From Phyllobacterium calauticae (GTDB taxonomy: Bacteria; Pseudomonadota; Alphaproteobacteria; Rhizobiales; Rhizobiaceae): a DNA stretch of 64,000 nucleotides. This document shows positions 19,182 through 27,744 of this stretch, one piece after another. Every line of letters starts with the position of its first letter. The first letter of the stretch is position 1. The DNA lies in assembly GCF_019991125.1 (NCBI RefSeq), contig NZ_JAGENB010000004.1, positions 1 to 64,000 of the forward strand, read 5' to 3'. A program made the position numbers and the translations under genes. The notes under the pieces were generated by a model, which did not search any database, was not told the DNA's origin, and saw only the letters and a list, made by a program, of their open reading frames with translations.

Positions 19182-19853
19182 TCACAGACCCTTCCATGCG
19201 GTGTGCGCCCTCAACCGCTTCTCCAGCTTGGCTCCGCCAAAGGCGACGAGCTTGGCCATGACATAATAAAGCCCGCCCACGACCGCCCAGACGATGAATG
19301 GTTTCAGCGTGCGCAGATTGAGAATGTTGCCGATCTTCGTCAGGTCCACCACGCCGATCACCGATATCAGCGATGTCACCTGCAACTGGTTCACCAGAAG
19401 ACCGGTCAGCGGACCGATGGCAAAGGCCATGGCCTGCGGCGCGATGATGCGGCGAAGCACCTGCCACCGCGACAGACCGAAAACCCGGGCGGCCTCGATC
19501 TGGTCGCGGCCGATGGACTCGATCGCCGACACGGCAATGACGTAGACGAATGCCGCCGTATTGCCCGACAGCGTGATCACCGCGGCCTCGACCGGCGTTA
19601 CATTGATCTTGGCAAAAGCAGGCAGGCCGAAGAACACGAGAAACAGCTGGACCAGAACCGGGGAATTTTTCAGCACTTCCGCGATGACAGCCACGACCTG
19701 CGCCAGCACGGGAATGCGATAGAACCGGATGACGGCCCACAAAGAGCCGATGAAAAGGCCGATGATTGTCGTTGCCAGGAAAAGCGCGAGGGAAACACTC
19801 AGCCCCTGCGCGAGCAGGATGATGTCATAGGAGGTGAACGCCGTATAACGCAT
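19182..19853 (-). CDS. Amino acid ABC transporter permease
   Basis: HisM/GlnP-type permease, 223 residues, with about five hydrophobic segments. The conserved loop is 'IEAARVFGLSRWQVLRRIIAPQA'. It abuts the first permease (one-base overlap at 19853) and forms a heterodimer with it by analogy to the family. Confidence 0.88.
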   Translation of the reverse strand: MRYTAFTSYDIILLAQGLSVSLALFLATTIIGLFIGSLWAVIRFYRIPVLAQVVAVIAEVLKNSPVLVQLFLVFFGLPAFAKINVTPVEAAVITLSGNTAAFVYVIAVSAIESIGRDQIEAARVFGLSRWQVLRRIIAPQAMAFAIGPLTGLLVNQLQVTSLISVIGVVDLTKIGNILNLRTLKPFIVWAVVGGLYYVMAKLVAFGGAKLEKRLRAHTAWKGL

Positions 19854-20536
19854 CAGGCGGCCTCTGTCTGATCACGGTTGAGATAGCGATGCAACGCGCC
19901 GATGGCGAGCGAGACCAGATAGGTCAGGCAGGCATAGGCGACTAGCAGAACCGCATAGATTTCAAAGGGCCGGAATGTATCCGATGCCACGATCTTGGCC
20001 GAACCGGTCAATTCGTTCAGCGTGATCGTCGAGAGGATCGACGAAGTCAGGATGAGATTGATGAAAACCGAACCCAATGGCCGCACCGAGGTCCTCAAGG
20101 CAATCGGCATGACGATCTTGCGGAAGATCGTCGGCTTGGAAAGTCCGCTGACTTCGGCCGCTTCCAGGATGCCGGGATCGATCGACAGGATTCCGGACCT
20201 GATCACATCCGAGGTAAAAGCGCCGCCCGCAATGGAAAGTGCAATGACTCCCGTGGTGAACGCATCGATGTAGATGCCGATCTCCGGCAGGCCGTAGAAG
20301 AAAAAGAAGAGCTGGACGATGAACGGAATGTTGCGGAACAGATCGACATAGACATAGGCAATGCGGGAGAGAAGCGGCGACGCGGATGTGACCAGCGCTG
20401 CAACGACCGTACCAATGCACAGGCTGCCGGCAAGCGCCAGCACGCAAGCCTCAGCTGTCAGGACCGCACCTTTCACGAGAAAAGGAATGTGCGGTGCCAA
20501 TATGGTCAGATCAAAGGTCAAACGTCCGTCCGGCAC
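19853..20536 (-). CDS. Amino acid ABC transporter permease, first gene of operon
   Basis: HisQ/GlnP-type permease of 227 residues, with 'YVDLFRNIPFIVQLFFFFYG' and 'GILEAAEVSGLSKPTIFRKI'. The frame opens with GTG at 20536, only four bases from the LacI-type palindrome. A TTG at 20521 behind GGACGGAC is another possible start, which would leave a short leader. First gene of the five-gene operon. Confidence 0.85.
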   Translation of the reverse strand: MPDGRLTFDLTILAPHIPFLVKGAVLTAEACVLALAGSLCIGTVVAALVTSASPLLSRIAYVYVDLFRNIPFIVQLFFFFYGLPEIGIYIDAFTTGVIALSIAGGAFTSDVIRSGILSIDPGILEAAEVSGLSKPTIFRKIVMPIALRTSVRPLGSVFINLILTSSILSTITLNELTGSAKIVASDTFRPFEIYAVLLVAYACLTYLVSLAIGALHRYLNRDQTEAA

Positions 20537-20540
20537 AAAG

Positions 20541-20554
20541 TGAAACCGGTTTCA
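20541..20554. promoter_or_regulatory. LacI-family operator TGAAACCGGTTTCA
   Basis: A perfect 14-bp palindrome with the central CG characteristic of LacI/GalR-family operators lies directly upstream of the ABC operon's first codon. Such placement would block transcription or initiation. The only LacI gene in the window (15655-16653) lies at the far end of the same operon, so it is the probable ligand of this site. Confidence 0.65.
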
Positions 20555-20572
20555 GTTTTGCCTATCGCAAGG

Positions 20573-20595
20573 ATGCTGTCAAGCGGTGGCAGCAT
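20573..20595 (-). terminator. Hairpin after the cupin gene
   Basis: Nine-base arms ATGCTGTCA / TGGCAGCAT (one G-T pair) with a 5-base loop lie 18 bases past the cupin stop. No T-tract follows on the minus strand, so it may be a weak terminator or an mRNA 3' stem for the ugp-type operon. Confidence 0.35.
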
Positions 20596-20613
20596 GAAAA
20601 ATGAACGTGTGGC

Positions 20614-20952
20614 TTAGGCGAGGAACTCGGCCCGATGCGGCGAAAAACTGTCGATCAGGCGACCCTTTTCCAGCGCCTTCACCCCGTGGACGAGATTGGA
20701 CGGAACAATGAAACTGCCGCCCTGCTCCAGCACCTGGCTGACTCCATCGATGGTGACTTCAAAACGTCCTTCAGCCACATAACTCGCCTGAATGTGCGGA
20801 TGCGAATGCAGCGAGCCGACCGCATCCTTTTCAAACTGCACTTCCACCAGCATCATTTCCGGCAGATAGGCCATAATGCGTCGGCTGACGCCGGGCTCGG
20901 TCCTGGTCCAGTCAGCGCCATCTTTTGCAACAAACAGAATATGATCAGCCAT
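20614..20952 (-). CDS. Cupin-domain protein (KdgF-like size)
   Basis: Small single-domain cupin of 112 residues. The metal-binding motifs are present: 'GSLHSHPHIQASYVAEGRFEV' and the second motif 'PSNLVHGVKALEKG'. I chose ATG at 20952 (MADHIL) behind GGGAAT; a GTG two codons earlier is possible. It follows the ugp-type operon and the TIM-barrel isomerase. Cupins of this size in such positions handle sugar ring opening or linearisation (KdgF type); that role is inference. Confidence 0.75.
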   Translation of the reverse strand: MADHILFVAKDGADWTRTEPGVSRRIMAYLPEMMLVEVQFEKDAVGSLHSHPHIQASYVAEGRFEVTIDGVSQVLEQGGSFIVPSNLVHGVKALEKGRLIDSFSPHRAEFLA

Positions 20953-21058
20953 GTTCACAATTCCCGGTAGCGAGAGACCGACAACAGACGGTCCCGATGA
21001 TTGGCATTGTGACCAGAAGCAAGGGGCGCGGTCAACCAGCAGACCGCGCCACTTTCAC

Positions 21059-21982
21059 CTAAGCGGCCAGACGGCGGCGATTGGCGATTTCAGCCAGTTT
21101 GAATGCACGCTCGAGGCAATCCGCCTGCTCATTGGCAAACCGGTTCTCGACAATTTCCATGATCAGCATGGTATCCGGCAGGAACGTCAGCTCCTCGAAG
21201 ATTTCTTCCCAGGGAATGTCCCCCCAGCCGATCGGCAGATGCAGGTCACCAATGCCAAGCGCCGTTGCTTCAGCCGGATGATAGAATTTGGTCATGTTAT
21301 TGTAAGGACGGCCAAAGCTGTCATGCACATGCAGATGCCCGGTGACCGGTGCCATGGCCTTGATCTGTTCGCGCCAATCGAGACCAAGCCGCGTGCTTTC
21401 AATGTAGGCATGGCTGAAATCGATCAGGCCGCACACATTGGCACTGCCGATGGTCCGTACGGTTTCGCCGACCTGCGCCGGTGTCTGGCGGTATTCCGCA
21501 TCGGTGACCGCGAAAATGTTTTCCAAGGCAATCCGCACGCCGTAACCCTTGGCAACCTCGGCCATTTCGGCAAGCGCATCGCGCTCCATCCGGTCGAGAT
21601 CGGCAATGTGTGACTGTGCCGGCATTTTGGCACTGCCGCTGTGGTGCACTAGGATGCCCGCTTCAACGCGATTGCACAGTTCCAGCATCGCGCGGACCAC
21701 GGCCTTCTGATACTCCAGACGCTCGCGGTCCATGAAATTGGAGACGATCTGGCCATGCACACTGTAGCGCAGGTCGAACTGACGGGTGATCGCGGTCAGG
21801 CGTTCGGCGCGTCCCGGGATAATCCGGCCGCCCGAGATGATTTCCTCGCCATAAAGCGACAGCTCGGCAGCATTGGCACCGAGACCGGCAATGGTGCGAA
21901 GGGCGTCTTCCAGCGTGTCAAAATTGCCCTTGCCCGTGTAGGTGCAAAAGCCAACGGCGGAAATGGTTGAATCCGAACTCAT
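21059..21982 (-). CDS. Sugar phosphate isomerase/epimerase-family TIM barrel
   Basis: 307 residues of the xylose isomerase-like AP-endonuclease-2 fold. Candidate metal ligands are in 'GILVHHSGSAKMP', 'RIALENIFAV', 'GLIDFSHAYIES', 'HLHVHDSFGRPYN' and 'MEIVENRF'. The ATG at 21982 is preceded by AAAGGATC; a longer frame to 21997 lacks this spacing. It lies 21 bases after the ugpC stop, so it belongs to the same operon. In place of the usual ugpQ phosphodiesterase, this operon carries an isomerase and a cupin. Confidence 0.78.
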   Translation of the reverse strand: MSSDSTISAVGFCTYTGKGNFDTLEDALRTIAGLGANAAELSLYGEEIISGGRIIPGRAERLTAITRQFDLRYSVHGQIVSNFMDRERLEYQKAVVRAMLELCNRVEAGILVHHSGSAKMPAQSHIADLDRMERDALAEMAEVAKGYGVRIALENIFAVTDAEYRQTPAQVGETVRTIGSANVCGLIDFSHAYIESTRLGLDWREQIKAMAPVTGHLHVHDSFGRPYNNMTKFYHPAEATALGIGDLHLPIGWGDIPWEEIFEELTFLPDTMLIMEIVENRFANEQADCLERAFKLAEIANRRRLAA

Positions 21983-22003
21983 GTTTGATCCTTTCAAGTC
22001 GGG

Positions 22004-23125
22004 TTATGCGGCCACTGTTTTCGGAGCTGGTTGGCGCGTCGCTGCCGGAGCATCATCAAGGCGCAAACCGGTTTCCTGCGAAAACAGGTGAATATGTTCA
22101 GAGGGCAACTGCAGACCTGCAACAGCGCCCTGCTCGAAGAACTGATCTTCCTCAACTGACACCGCAAAGCTCAGCCCGTCAATCTCAACGTGAACGATAC
22201 GGCCGGAGCCGAGCTCTTCGATGAAATCGACATTGGCCGGAACACTGTTCACGGTACCGGCAGGAACGAGACGGCAATGTTCTGGACGGATTCCGACGGA
22301 AACCGCGGTCCCCGCATTCTGGCCGCCAAGCACCGGATCGATTGCCTGCACGATACCGTCCAGCAGCACGTGATCGCCGCCGGCAGCGATGGTCGTGTCA
22401 AAGAAATTCATCGCCGGCGAGCCGATGAAGGTTCCGACAAATCGCGTGCGCGGACGGTGGTAGATTTCAAGCGGCGTGCCGACCTGTTCCACATGGCCCT
22501 TGTTCATGACGATCAGCTTGTCGGCCAAGGTCATCGCCTCCACCTGATCGTGGGTGACAAAGACAGAGGTTGCCGACAGGCGCTTGTGCAGGCGGCGGAT
22601 TTCCACGCGCATCTGCACGCGCAGCTTGGCATCAAGATTGGACAGCGGTTCGTCGAACAGAAACACCTTCGGTTCGCGGATGATCGCGCGGCCCATGGCG
22701 ACACGCTGCCGCTGGCCGCCGGAAAGCTGCGCCGGTTTACGGTCGAGCAGTTCTTCCAGCCCGACGATCTTGGCTGTTTCCGCAATCCGCCGGTCACGTT
22801 CGGCCCGCGGAACACCGGCAACCTTCAACGCATAACCGATATTGGCAGCGACGTTCATATGCGGATAGAGCGCGTAGTTCTGGAACACCATCGAGCAACC
22901 GCGATCGCGCGGCTCGAGATTGTTGACCACCTTGCCGTCAATTGAAATTTCGCCTGATGTAATCTCTTCAAGACCCGCAATCATGCGCAGCAGCGTAGAC
23001 TTGCCACAGCCGGACGGTCCGAGAATGACGACAAACTCGCCGGATTTGAAGTTCAGGTCGACGCCATGCAGGATCTGTGTGCTGCCATAAGTCTTGCGCA
23101 CATCCTTGATGCCAATTTCAGCCAT
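22004..23125 (-). CDS. ugpC: ABC transporter ATP-binding protein UgpC
   Basis: CUT1 ATPase of 373 residues starting [14 protein letters not shown]. It has Walker A 'GPSGCGKST', '[17 protein letters not shown]', signature '[14 protein letters not shown]' and '[16 protein letters not shown]', then a TOBE domain with 'VGIRPEHC'. The frame upstream of 23125 is a shadow of the permease gene. It energises UgpAE. The assignment to ugpC rests on the operon context, since UgpC/MsmK ATPases are interchangeable in sequence. Confidence 0.88.
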   Translation of the reverse strand: MAEIGIKDVRKTYGSTQILHGVDLNFKSGEFVVILGPSGCGKSTLLRMIAGLEEITSGEISIDGKVVNNLEPRDRGCSMVFQNYALYPHMNVAANIGYALKVAGVPRAERDRRIAETAKIVGLEELLDRKPAQLSGGQRQRVAMGRAIIREPKVFLFDEPLSNLDAKLRVQMRVEIRRLHKRLSATSVFVTHDQVEAMTLADKLIVMNKGHVEQVGTPLEIYHRPRTRFVGTFIGSPAMNFFDTTIAAGGDHVLLDGIVQAIDPVLGGQNAGTAVSVGIRPEHCRLVPAGTVNSVPANVDFIEELGSGRIVHVEIDGLSFAVSVEEDQFFEQGAVAGLQLPSEHIHLFSQETGLRLDDAPAATRQPAPKTVAA

Positions 23126-23136
23126 TGCTACTTCCT

Positions 23137-24024
23137 TTATTTCTCGGTCGAGACCAGGCCACGGACAAACCAGCGTTGCAGGACGGCAACGACGACCAGG
23201 GGTGGCAACATGATGATGAGGGCGCCTGCCATGGAGACATTCCATTCAGGCAAGGCATTGACGGACGGCACCAGCGCACGCATGGCGACCATGGCCGTCT
23301 GATAGCTGGCATCGGTGGTCATCAGCTTGGGCCAGAGATACTGGTTCCAGGCATAGACGAACATGATTGTTGCCAGCGCCAGCATATTGGTGCGCGACAG
23401 CGGCAGCAGGATATCGATGAAGAATCGCAGTGGCCGCGCCCCATCCATCTTGGCCGCCTCTGCCAGTTCATCGGGAAGCGTCATGTAGAACTGCCGGTAA
23501 AGGAATGTGCCTGTCGCGGTTGCAATCAGCGGCAGGACCAGACCGGAATAGGAGTTCAGCAGATTCCACTGCAGCGACAATTCGATGCCGGTGATGGTCT
23601 GGATGATCCAGCGGACGGGTTGGAACACATCCGAAGCAATGTTGTAGGTCGGGATGACGCGCACTTCGAGCGGCAGCATCAGCGTCAGGAAAACCATCCA
23701 GAAGAAGACGTGACGCAACGGGCTCTTGAAATAGACGATGGCAAAGGCGCTGAGCGCCGCCAATGCAATCTTGCCCACCATGACCAGCAGCGAGGTGATG
23801 AGGCTGTTGAGCAGTGCCGGACCGAGATTGGCACGATCCCAGGCGGCGTGAACATTCTTCAGGAAGTCACCACCGGGTGTCATGTTGAAGGGAACGGCCG
23901 TGACCTCCTGCAGCGACTGGGTGGACGCCGTGAAAATCATCCAGAACGGTCCGAGAATGAGGATCAGTCCCAGGATCATGATGAAGTAGGTGACGGCGTT
24001 GAGTATGGGGGTGCGTTCGATCAT
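23137..24024 (-). CDS. ugpE: sn-Glycerol-3-phosphate ABC transporter permease UgpE
   Basis: Permease of 295 residues with six hydrophobic segments. The first third reads like UgpE ('[19 protein letters not shown]'), and '[20 protein letters not shown]'-type EAA loop appears as '[18 protein letters not shown]'. '[13 protein letters not shown]' near the C-terminus is a UgpE landmark. It follows ugpA by 10 bases. Confidence 0.88.
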   Translation of the reverse strand: MIERTPILNAVTYFIMILGLILILGPFWMIFTASTQSLQEVTAVPFNMTPGGDFLKNVHAAWDRANLGPALLNSLITSLLVMVGKIALAALSAFAIVYFKSPLRHVFFWMVFLTLMLPLEVRVIPTYNIASDVFQPVRWIIQTITGIELSLQWNLLNSYSGLVLPLIATATGTFLYRQFYMTLPDELAEAAKMDGARPLRFFIDILLPLSRTNMLALATIMFVYAWNQYLWPKLMTTDASYQTAMVAMRALVPSVNALPEWNVSMAGALIIMLPPLVVVAVLQRWFVRGLVSTEK

Positions 24025-24034
24025 CGCCGGAATC

Positions 24035-24931
24035 CTACTTGTAATGCACGCGCCGCTCGACGAAGCGGAACTGGATGAACGTGAACACCATGATAAGTCC
24101 GATCAGGACGAGGCTCTGGGCTGCAGCGCCGGAGTAATTCAGGCCGCGGAAGGCTTCGCTGACGATACGGTACACCATGACATCGGTCGCCTTGTTGGGT
24201 CCGCCTTCGGTGGTCAGGTCGACGATACCGTAGGTATCCGGTCCAACGAAACTCTCGGTCAGATTGAGAACCAGGAGAAAGAACAGGGTCGGCGCCAGAA
24301 GCGGTATCTGAATATCGAGCGCACGGCGCACCGGGCCTGAACCATCCATCGACGACGCTTCGAGCAGGCTGCGCGGGATCGATTGCAGTCCGGCGGTCAT
24401 GAAGATGAAATTGTAGCCGATCCATTTCCACGCAAAGCAGATGATGACGAGGATCATGGCATGGCTGCCATACTTGGCGGGATTCCAGAGGTCGGGCGAC
24501 CAGGTGTTCACCACCGCGATCAGACCGCTTTCCGGCGCAAAGATGAAGCGGAATGCCAAGCCCACCGCCGGCGCGGCAATGGCATAGGGCCAGATGTAAA
24601 AGAACCGGAACAGGCTTGAGCCCTTCAACTGACGATCAACACAGATCGCCAGGATAAAGGCGATGAACATGGACAATCCGGTCGCCGTGAAAGCGAAGAA
24701 CAGGCTCAGGGACACGGAGCGCCAGTATTCGCTGTCGGCAAAAACATCGCGAAAATTGTCAAAACCAACGAAGAGACGTTCGCCCGCACCGCCAAAGGCC
24801 GGTTCCAGCGTGAAAGCCCAGTTGAAAACCGAAATGGCCGGCCAATAGAAAAAGAACAAAATGAGCAGGAGTTGCGGCAATGCAAAAAGGACGGGCAACC
24901 ACCAGCTTTTGAAAACAGCGCGCTTGTTCAT
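24035..24931 (-). CDS. ugpA: sn-Glycerol-3-phosphate ABC transporter permease UgpA
   Basis: Permease of 298 residues starting MNKRAVFKSWWLPVLFALPQ. Family marks are 'FRFFYIWPYAIAAPAVG', the EAA loop 'LLEASSMDGSGPVRRALDI', and 'TEGGPNKATDVMVY'. A TTG at 24943 with AGG nearby is an alternative start adding four residues. A hairpin (24966-24999) separates it from ugpB. Confidence 0.88.
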   Translation of the reverse strand: MNKRAVFKSWWLPVLFALPQLLLILFFFYWPAISVFNWAFTLEPAFGGAGERLFVGFDNFRDVFADSEYWRSVSLSLFFAFTATGLSMFIAFILAICVDRQLKGSSLFRFFYIWPYAIAAPAVGLAFRFIFAPESGLIAVVNTWSPDLWNPAKYGSHAMILVIICFAWKWIGYNFIFMTAGLQSIPRSLLEASSMDGSGPVRRALDIQIPLLAPTLFFLLVLNLTESFVGPDTYGIVDLTTEGGPNKATDVMVYRIVSEAFRGLNYSGAAAQSLVLIGLIMVFTFIQFRFVERRVHYK

Positions 24932-24965
24932 GAGAATATTCAATTCTGCCTATGGGATGAAAAGG

Positions 24966-24999
24966 AAATGGCCCGGTGCGGTTCCGCTCCGGGCCATTT
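24966..24999 (-). terminator. Intercistronic hairpin (attenuator) between ugpB and ugpA
   Basis: A perfect 11-bp inverted repeat, AAATGGCCCGG / CCGGGCCATTT, with a 12-base loop begins 12 bases after the ugpB stop. On the minus strand it is followed by CCTTTTCATC. It probably reduces ugpAEC expression relative to the binding protein, as at chvE. Confidence 0.7.
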
Positions 25000-25011
25000 G
25001 AAAGCCTGCAC

Positions 25012-26355
25012 TCAGTTCAGGACTTTTCCGGCATAGGTCTTTTCAAAGCGGCGCAGGATAACATTGCCGCGCTCGACAGCCTGGTCGAGACCAGCCTGCA
25101 CAGTCAGCTTGCCGAAGAAGATGCCTTCCATCGCATCGGAGATTTCCTTGCGGATCTGCGGGAAGCCGCCGAGGCGGATGCCGCGGGTATTGGCGGAGGT
25201 CGGGGTGAAGGTCAGGCTGGCGATGGCCTTTTCACGGCCCTTGAAGGCTGGCTGGTCGTAGAAGCCCTTGGCTTTCATGGCTTCAAAGCCCGTCTTGGTG
25301 ACCGGGATATAGCCGGTGACCGTCGACCACCACTCAACCATGTCCGGCTGGGCGATGAAGTTGAGGAATGCGGCGGCGCCCTTGTATTCAGCTTCGGGGC
25401 GGTTGTTGAGAACCCAGAGGGATGCACCGCCCACCATCGAATTCTGGCGTGCCGTTCCCTTCCAGACCGGAAGCATGGTCACGTCCCATTTCGCACCCTG
25501 CTTGATGGTCTTGCCGATCGTGCCGTGATCGGCAATCGAGGACTGGATCATCTGGCAGGTTTCGGAGGTAAAGGCTGGAACAACGTCCATGCCGAGCTGC
25601 TTGGTCTTGACCACGAACAGGCCTTCATCGGTCATCTTCTTGAAGAATGTCAGATGGTCGACCAGCTTGGTCTTGTTGAGGGTAAGTTCCGCATCGAGAC
25701 CGTCATAGCCGTTGTTCTTGGTAGCGATGGGCTGGTTATGAATGGCGGAGAACTGTTCAACCGTCGCCCAGCTGTCAAAACTGAAACCGAACGGGCAGGC
25801 ATAACCGGCCGCTTTCAGCTTGCGGGCTGCGGCTTCGACATCTTCCCATGTTTCAGGCGCGCCTTGGATGCCGGCCTTGGTGAAAGCGTCGACGTTGTAG
25901 TAGAACATCGCGGTCGACGAATTGAACGGGAACGAGTTCAGCTCGCCCTTTGCCGTCGCATAGTAATTGGCGATCCCGGGGAAATAATTGCTCCAGTCGA
26001 TCTTGTAGCCATTGTCTTCCATCAGCTTCTTGGCCGGGACGAAAGCACCCGACAGCATCAGGTCGAGCGTGCCGCCGTCGAAGACCTGCACGACAGCCGG
26101 ATGCTTCTTGGCGCGATAGGCGGCAATGGCGTTCTGGACTGTTTCGGGATAGCCGTTCTGGCTGGTGCAGACGATTTCGAAATTGGCCTGGGAGTCGTTG
26201 AACTTCTTGCAGGCATCCTGCACGCGCTCGCCAAGGTCGCCGCTCAGGCCGTACCAGAACTCGAACTTGACCTTCTCGGCCATGGCTGGCGTCGCGCCAA
26301 ACCCGGCGGCCAGCAGCCCTGCGGCCAGACCAATTTTCACACCAAAACCCTGCAT
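25012..26355 (-). CDS. ugpB: sn-Glycerol-3-phosphate-type binding protein UgpB
   Basis: Periplasmic binding protein of 447 residues with a signal peptide ending 'TPAMAEK' (about residue 26). From memory it parallels E. coli UgpB at several binding-site stretches: 'FWYGLSGDLGERV', 'PFNSSTAMFYYN', 'GGASLWVL', 'TGYIPVTK', 'RGIRLGGFPQIR' and 'AVERGNVILRRFEK'. That is stronger than general CUT1 similarity, so G3P or a glycerophosphodiester is the likely ligand. The downstream isomerase and cupin are unexpected for that role. Confidence 0.85.
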   Translation of the reverse strand: MQGFGVKIGLAAGLLAAGFGATPAMAEKVKFEFWYGLSGDLGERVQDACKKFNDSQANFEIVCTSQNGYPETVQNAIAAYRAKKHPAVVQVFDGGTLDLMLSGAFVPAKKLMEDNGYKIDWSNYFPGIANYYATAKGELNSFPFNSSTAMFYYNVDAFTKAGIQGAPETWEDVEAAARKLKAAGYACPFGFSFDSWATVEQFSAIHNQPIATKNNGYDGLDAELTLNKTKLVDHLTFFKKMTDEGLFVVKTKQLGMDVVPAFTSETCQMIQSSIADHGTIGKTIKQGAKWDVTMLPVWKGTARQNSMVGGASLWVLNNRPEAEYKGAAAFLNFIAQPDMVEWWSTVTGYIPVTKTGFEAMKAKGFYDQPAFKGREKAIASLTFTPTSANTRGIRLGGFPQIRKEISDAMEGIFFGKLTVQAGLDQAVERGNVILRRFEKTYAGKVLN

Positions 26356-26549
26356 TAAAGCCCCCTGAATACGGCAATTGAGAGAATGAACCCGGGGCAG
26401 CTCTGGATAAATCCGGCTGCCTCGCTCGCGTTCAACTCTGGACGGGCTGTGTGAAAGTTTGATCGACCTTAGACGAAACTATTGTGACAATTGCTCAGCC
26501 CGGCCGCCGAGCGGCAGCCGCGCTGTGGACAGTATCTAGCGTGGGTTGC
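26356..26549. promoter_or_regulatory. ugpB upstream region with small palindromes
   Basis: No gene fits in this 194-base gap. It contains a perfect 11-bp palindrome, ATTGTGACAAT (26481-26491), and a GC-rich inverted repeat CGGCCGCC / GGCAGCCG (26501-26520). The first could be an operator for the ugp operon; no convincing tandem Pho box was found. Confidence 0.35.
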
Positions 26550-27707
26550 TTACAGCAAACCACGCGCGGCAAGGTTGCGCATAAGCGCCGCCATGCCGAA
26601 TGTCCATTCGGGGCACTCCGTCGACAACCGCACGGTATTGGTGAGCGCACCAAGCTGCGGATTCGATATGGTGACAACATCGCCGATCTTGTGGGTAAAT
26701 CCCTGCCCCGGCGTATCGCGGTCTTCGACCGGCGCAAACAGCGTTCCCATGAACAGCATGAAGCCATCCGGGTACTGGTGATGCCGGCCGGTGGTCTGGG
26801 CGACCAGATCCAGCGGATCGCGGCTGATTTCCTTCATCGTGCTGCTGCCCTTCAGCACGTACCCATCCCGGCCTTCGACCATCAGGTCAAGATCGGCATT
26901 GCGCACGTCATCGATGGAATAGGTCGCATCGAACAGCCGGATGAACGGCCCGATCGATGACGAGGCATTGTTGTCCTTTGCCTTGCCGAGCAAAAGAGCG
27001 GAGCGGCCTTCGACATCGCGCAGGTTCACGTCATTGCCGAGCGTCGCGCCCTGCACCCTGCCCTTGCTGTTGACGGCGAGCACGATTTCCGGCTCCGGAT
27101 TGTTCCAGCTTGAGATCGGGTGCAGACCGACCGATGCGCCCCAGCCGACGGAGGAGAGGACCTGCGCCTTGGAGAATACTTCGGCATCAGGCCCGATTCC
27201 GACTTCCAGATATTGCGACCAGACACCTTCTTCAATCAGGGCGGCCTTCACCTTGGCAGCCTCCGGCGAACCGGCTTTCAGATCGCGCAGACTGTTGCCG
27301 ATGATCGGCATGATGCGTTCACGGATCTTCAGCGCCAGCGCCGGATTGCCCGCGGCCTTCTCCTCGATGACGCGCTCGATCATCGAGCGGGCGAAGGTAA
27401 CACCGCAGGCCTTGACTGCCTGGAGATCACAGGGAGCGAGCAGCCGAAGCCGCGCGGCATCGGCTTCACTTTCGACGGACTGCGCCAGAATCGTATCCAG
27501 TGGCCCGAGTTTTTCTCCGGCCTGCGCAGCGACATAGGCGGCAGGCTCGTCCAATTCCAGCAGGTCACGCATTGTCGCCGTCTGGCGTGAGGTGATGTCA
27601 AACAGAACGCCGTCGCGCACCACGACAAGGGCGGGGCCCTGCACATCGGGGCGCCAGACACGGCCAACGAAAGTTCCGGTTCTGTAGGTCTCGGTCGATA
27701 GGGTCAC
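26550..27707 (-). CDS. Fumarylacetoacetate hydrolase family protein
   Basis: 385 residues. The C-terminal FAH fold shows the metal/active-site run 'LGNDVNLRDVEGRSALLLGK' and 'GPFIRLFD', 'FMLFMGTLFAP' and 'GQGFTHKIGDVVTIS'. The family hydrolyses or dehydrates 2-oxo acids in sugar acid and aromatic catabolism. The GTG start at 27707 follows GGGAG; the open frame beyond it to 27968 is a shadow of the ATPase gene. It lies 37 bases after that ATPase, so it is the last gene of the second catabolic operon and probably acts on a 2-keto-3-deoxy or diketo sugar acid. Confidence 0.8.
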   Translation of the reverse strand: MTLSTETYRTGTFVGRVWRPDVQGPALVVVRDGVLFDITSRQTATMRDLLELDEPAAYVAAQAGEKLGPLDTILAQSVESEADAARLRLLAPCDLQAVKACGVTFARSMIERVIEEKAAGNPALALKIRERIMPIIGNSLRDLKAGSPEAAKVKAALIEEGVWSQYLEVGIGPDAEVFSKAQVLSSVGWGASVGLHPISSWNNPEPEIVLAVNSKGRVQGATLGNDVNLRDVEGRSALLLGKAKDNNASSSIGPFIRLFDATYSIDDVRNADLDLMVEGRDGYVLKGSSTMKEISRDPLDLVAQTTGRHHQYPDGFMLFMGTLFAPVEDRDTPGQGFTHKIGDVVTISNPQLGALTNTVRLSTECPEWTFGMAALMRNLAARGLL

Positions 27708-27744
27708 GGTGAGGGCTCCCGGGAGAGAGTGCTGATACGATGGA

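Noticed and set aside
26501-26520. GC-rich inverted repeat as terminator of the FAH-family gene
   Set aside because: It has a mismatch and no T-tract on the minus strand.
26356-26549. Pho box upstream of ugpB
   Set aside because: Only isolated half-sites such as TGTGACA are seen; no tandem 7-mers with 11-base spacing.
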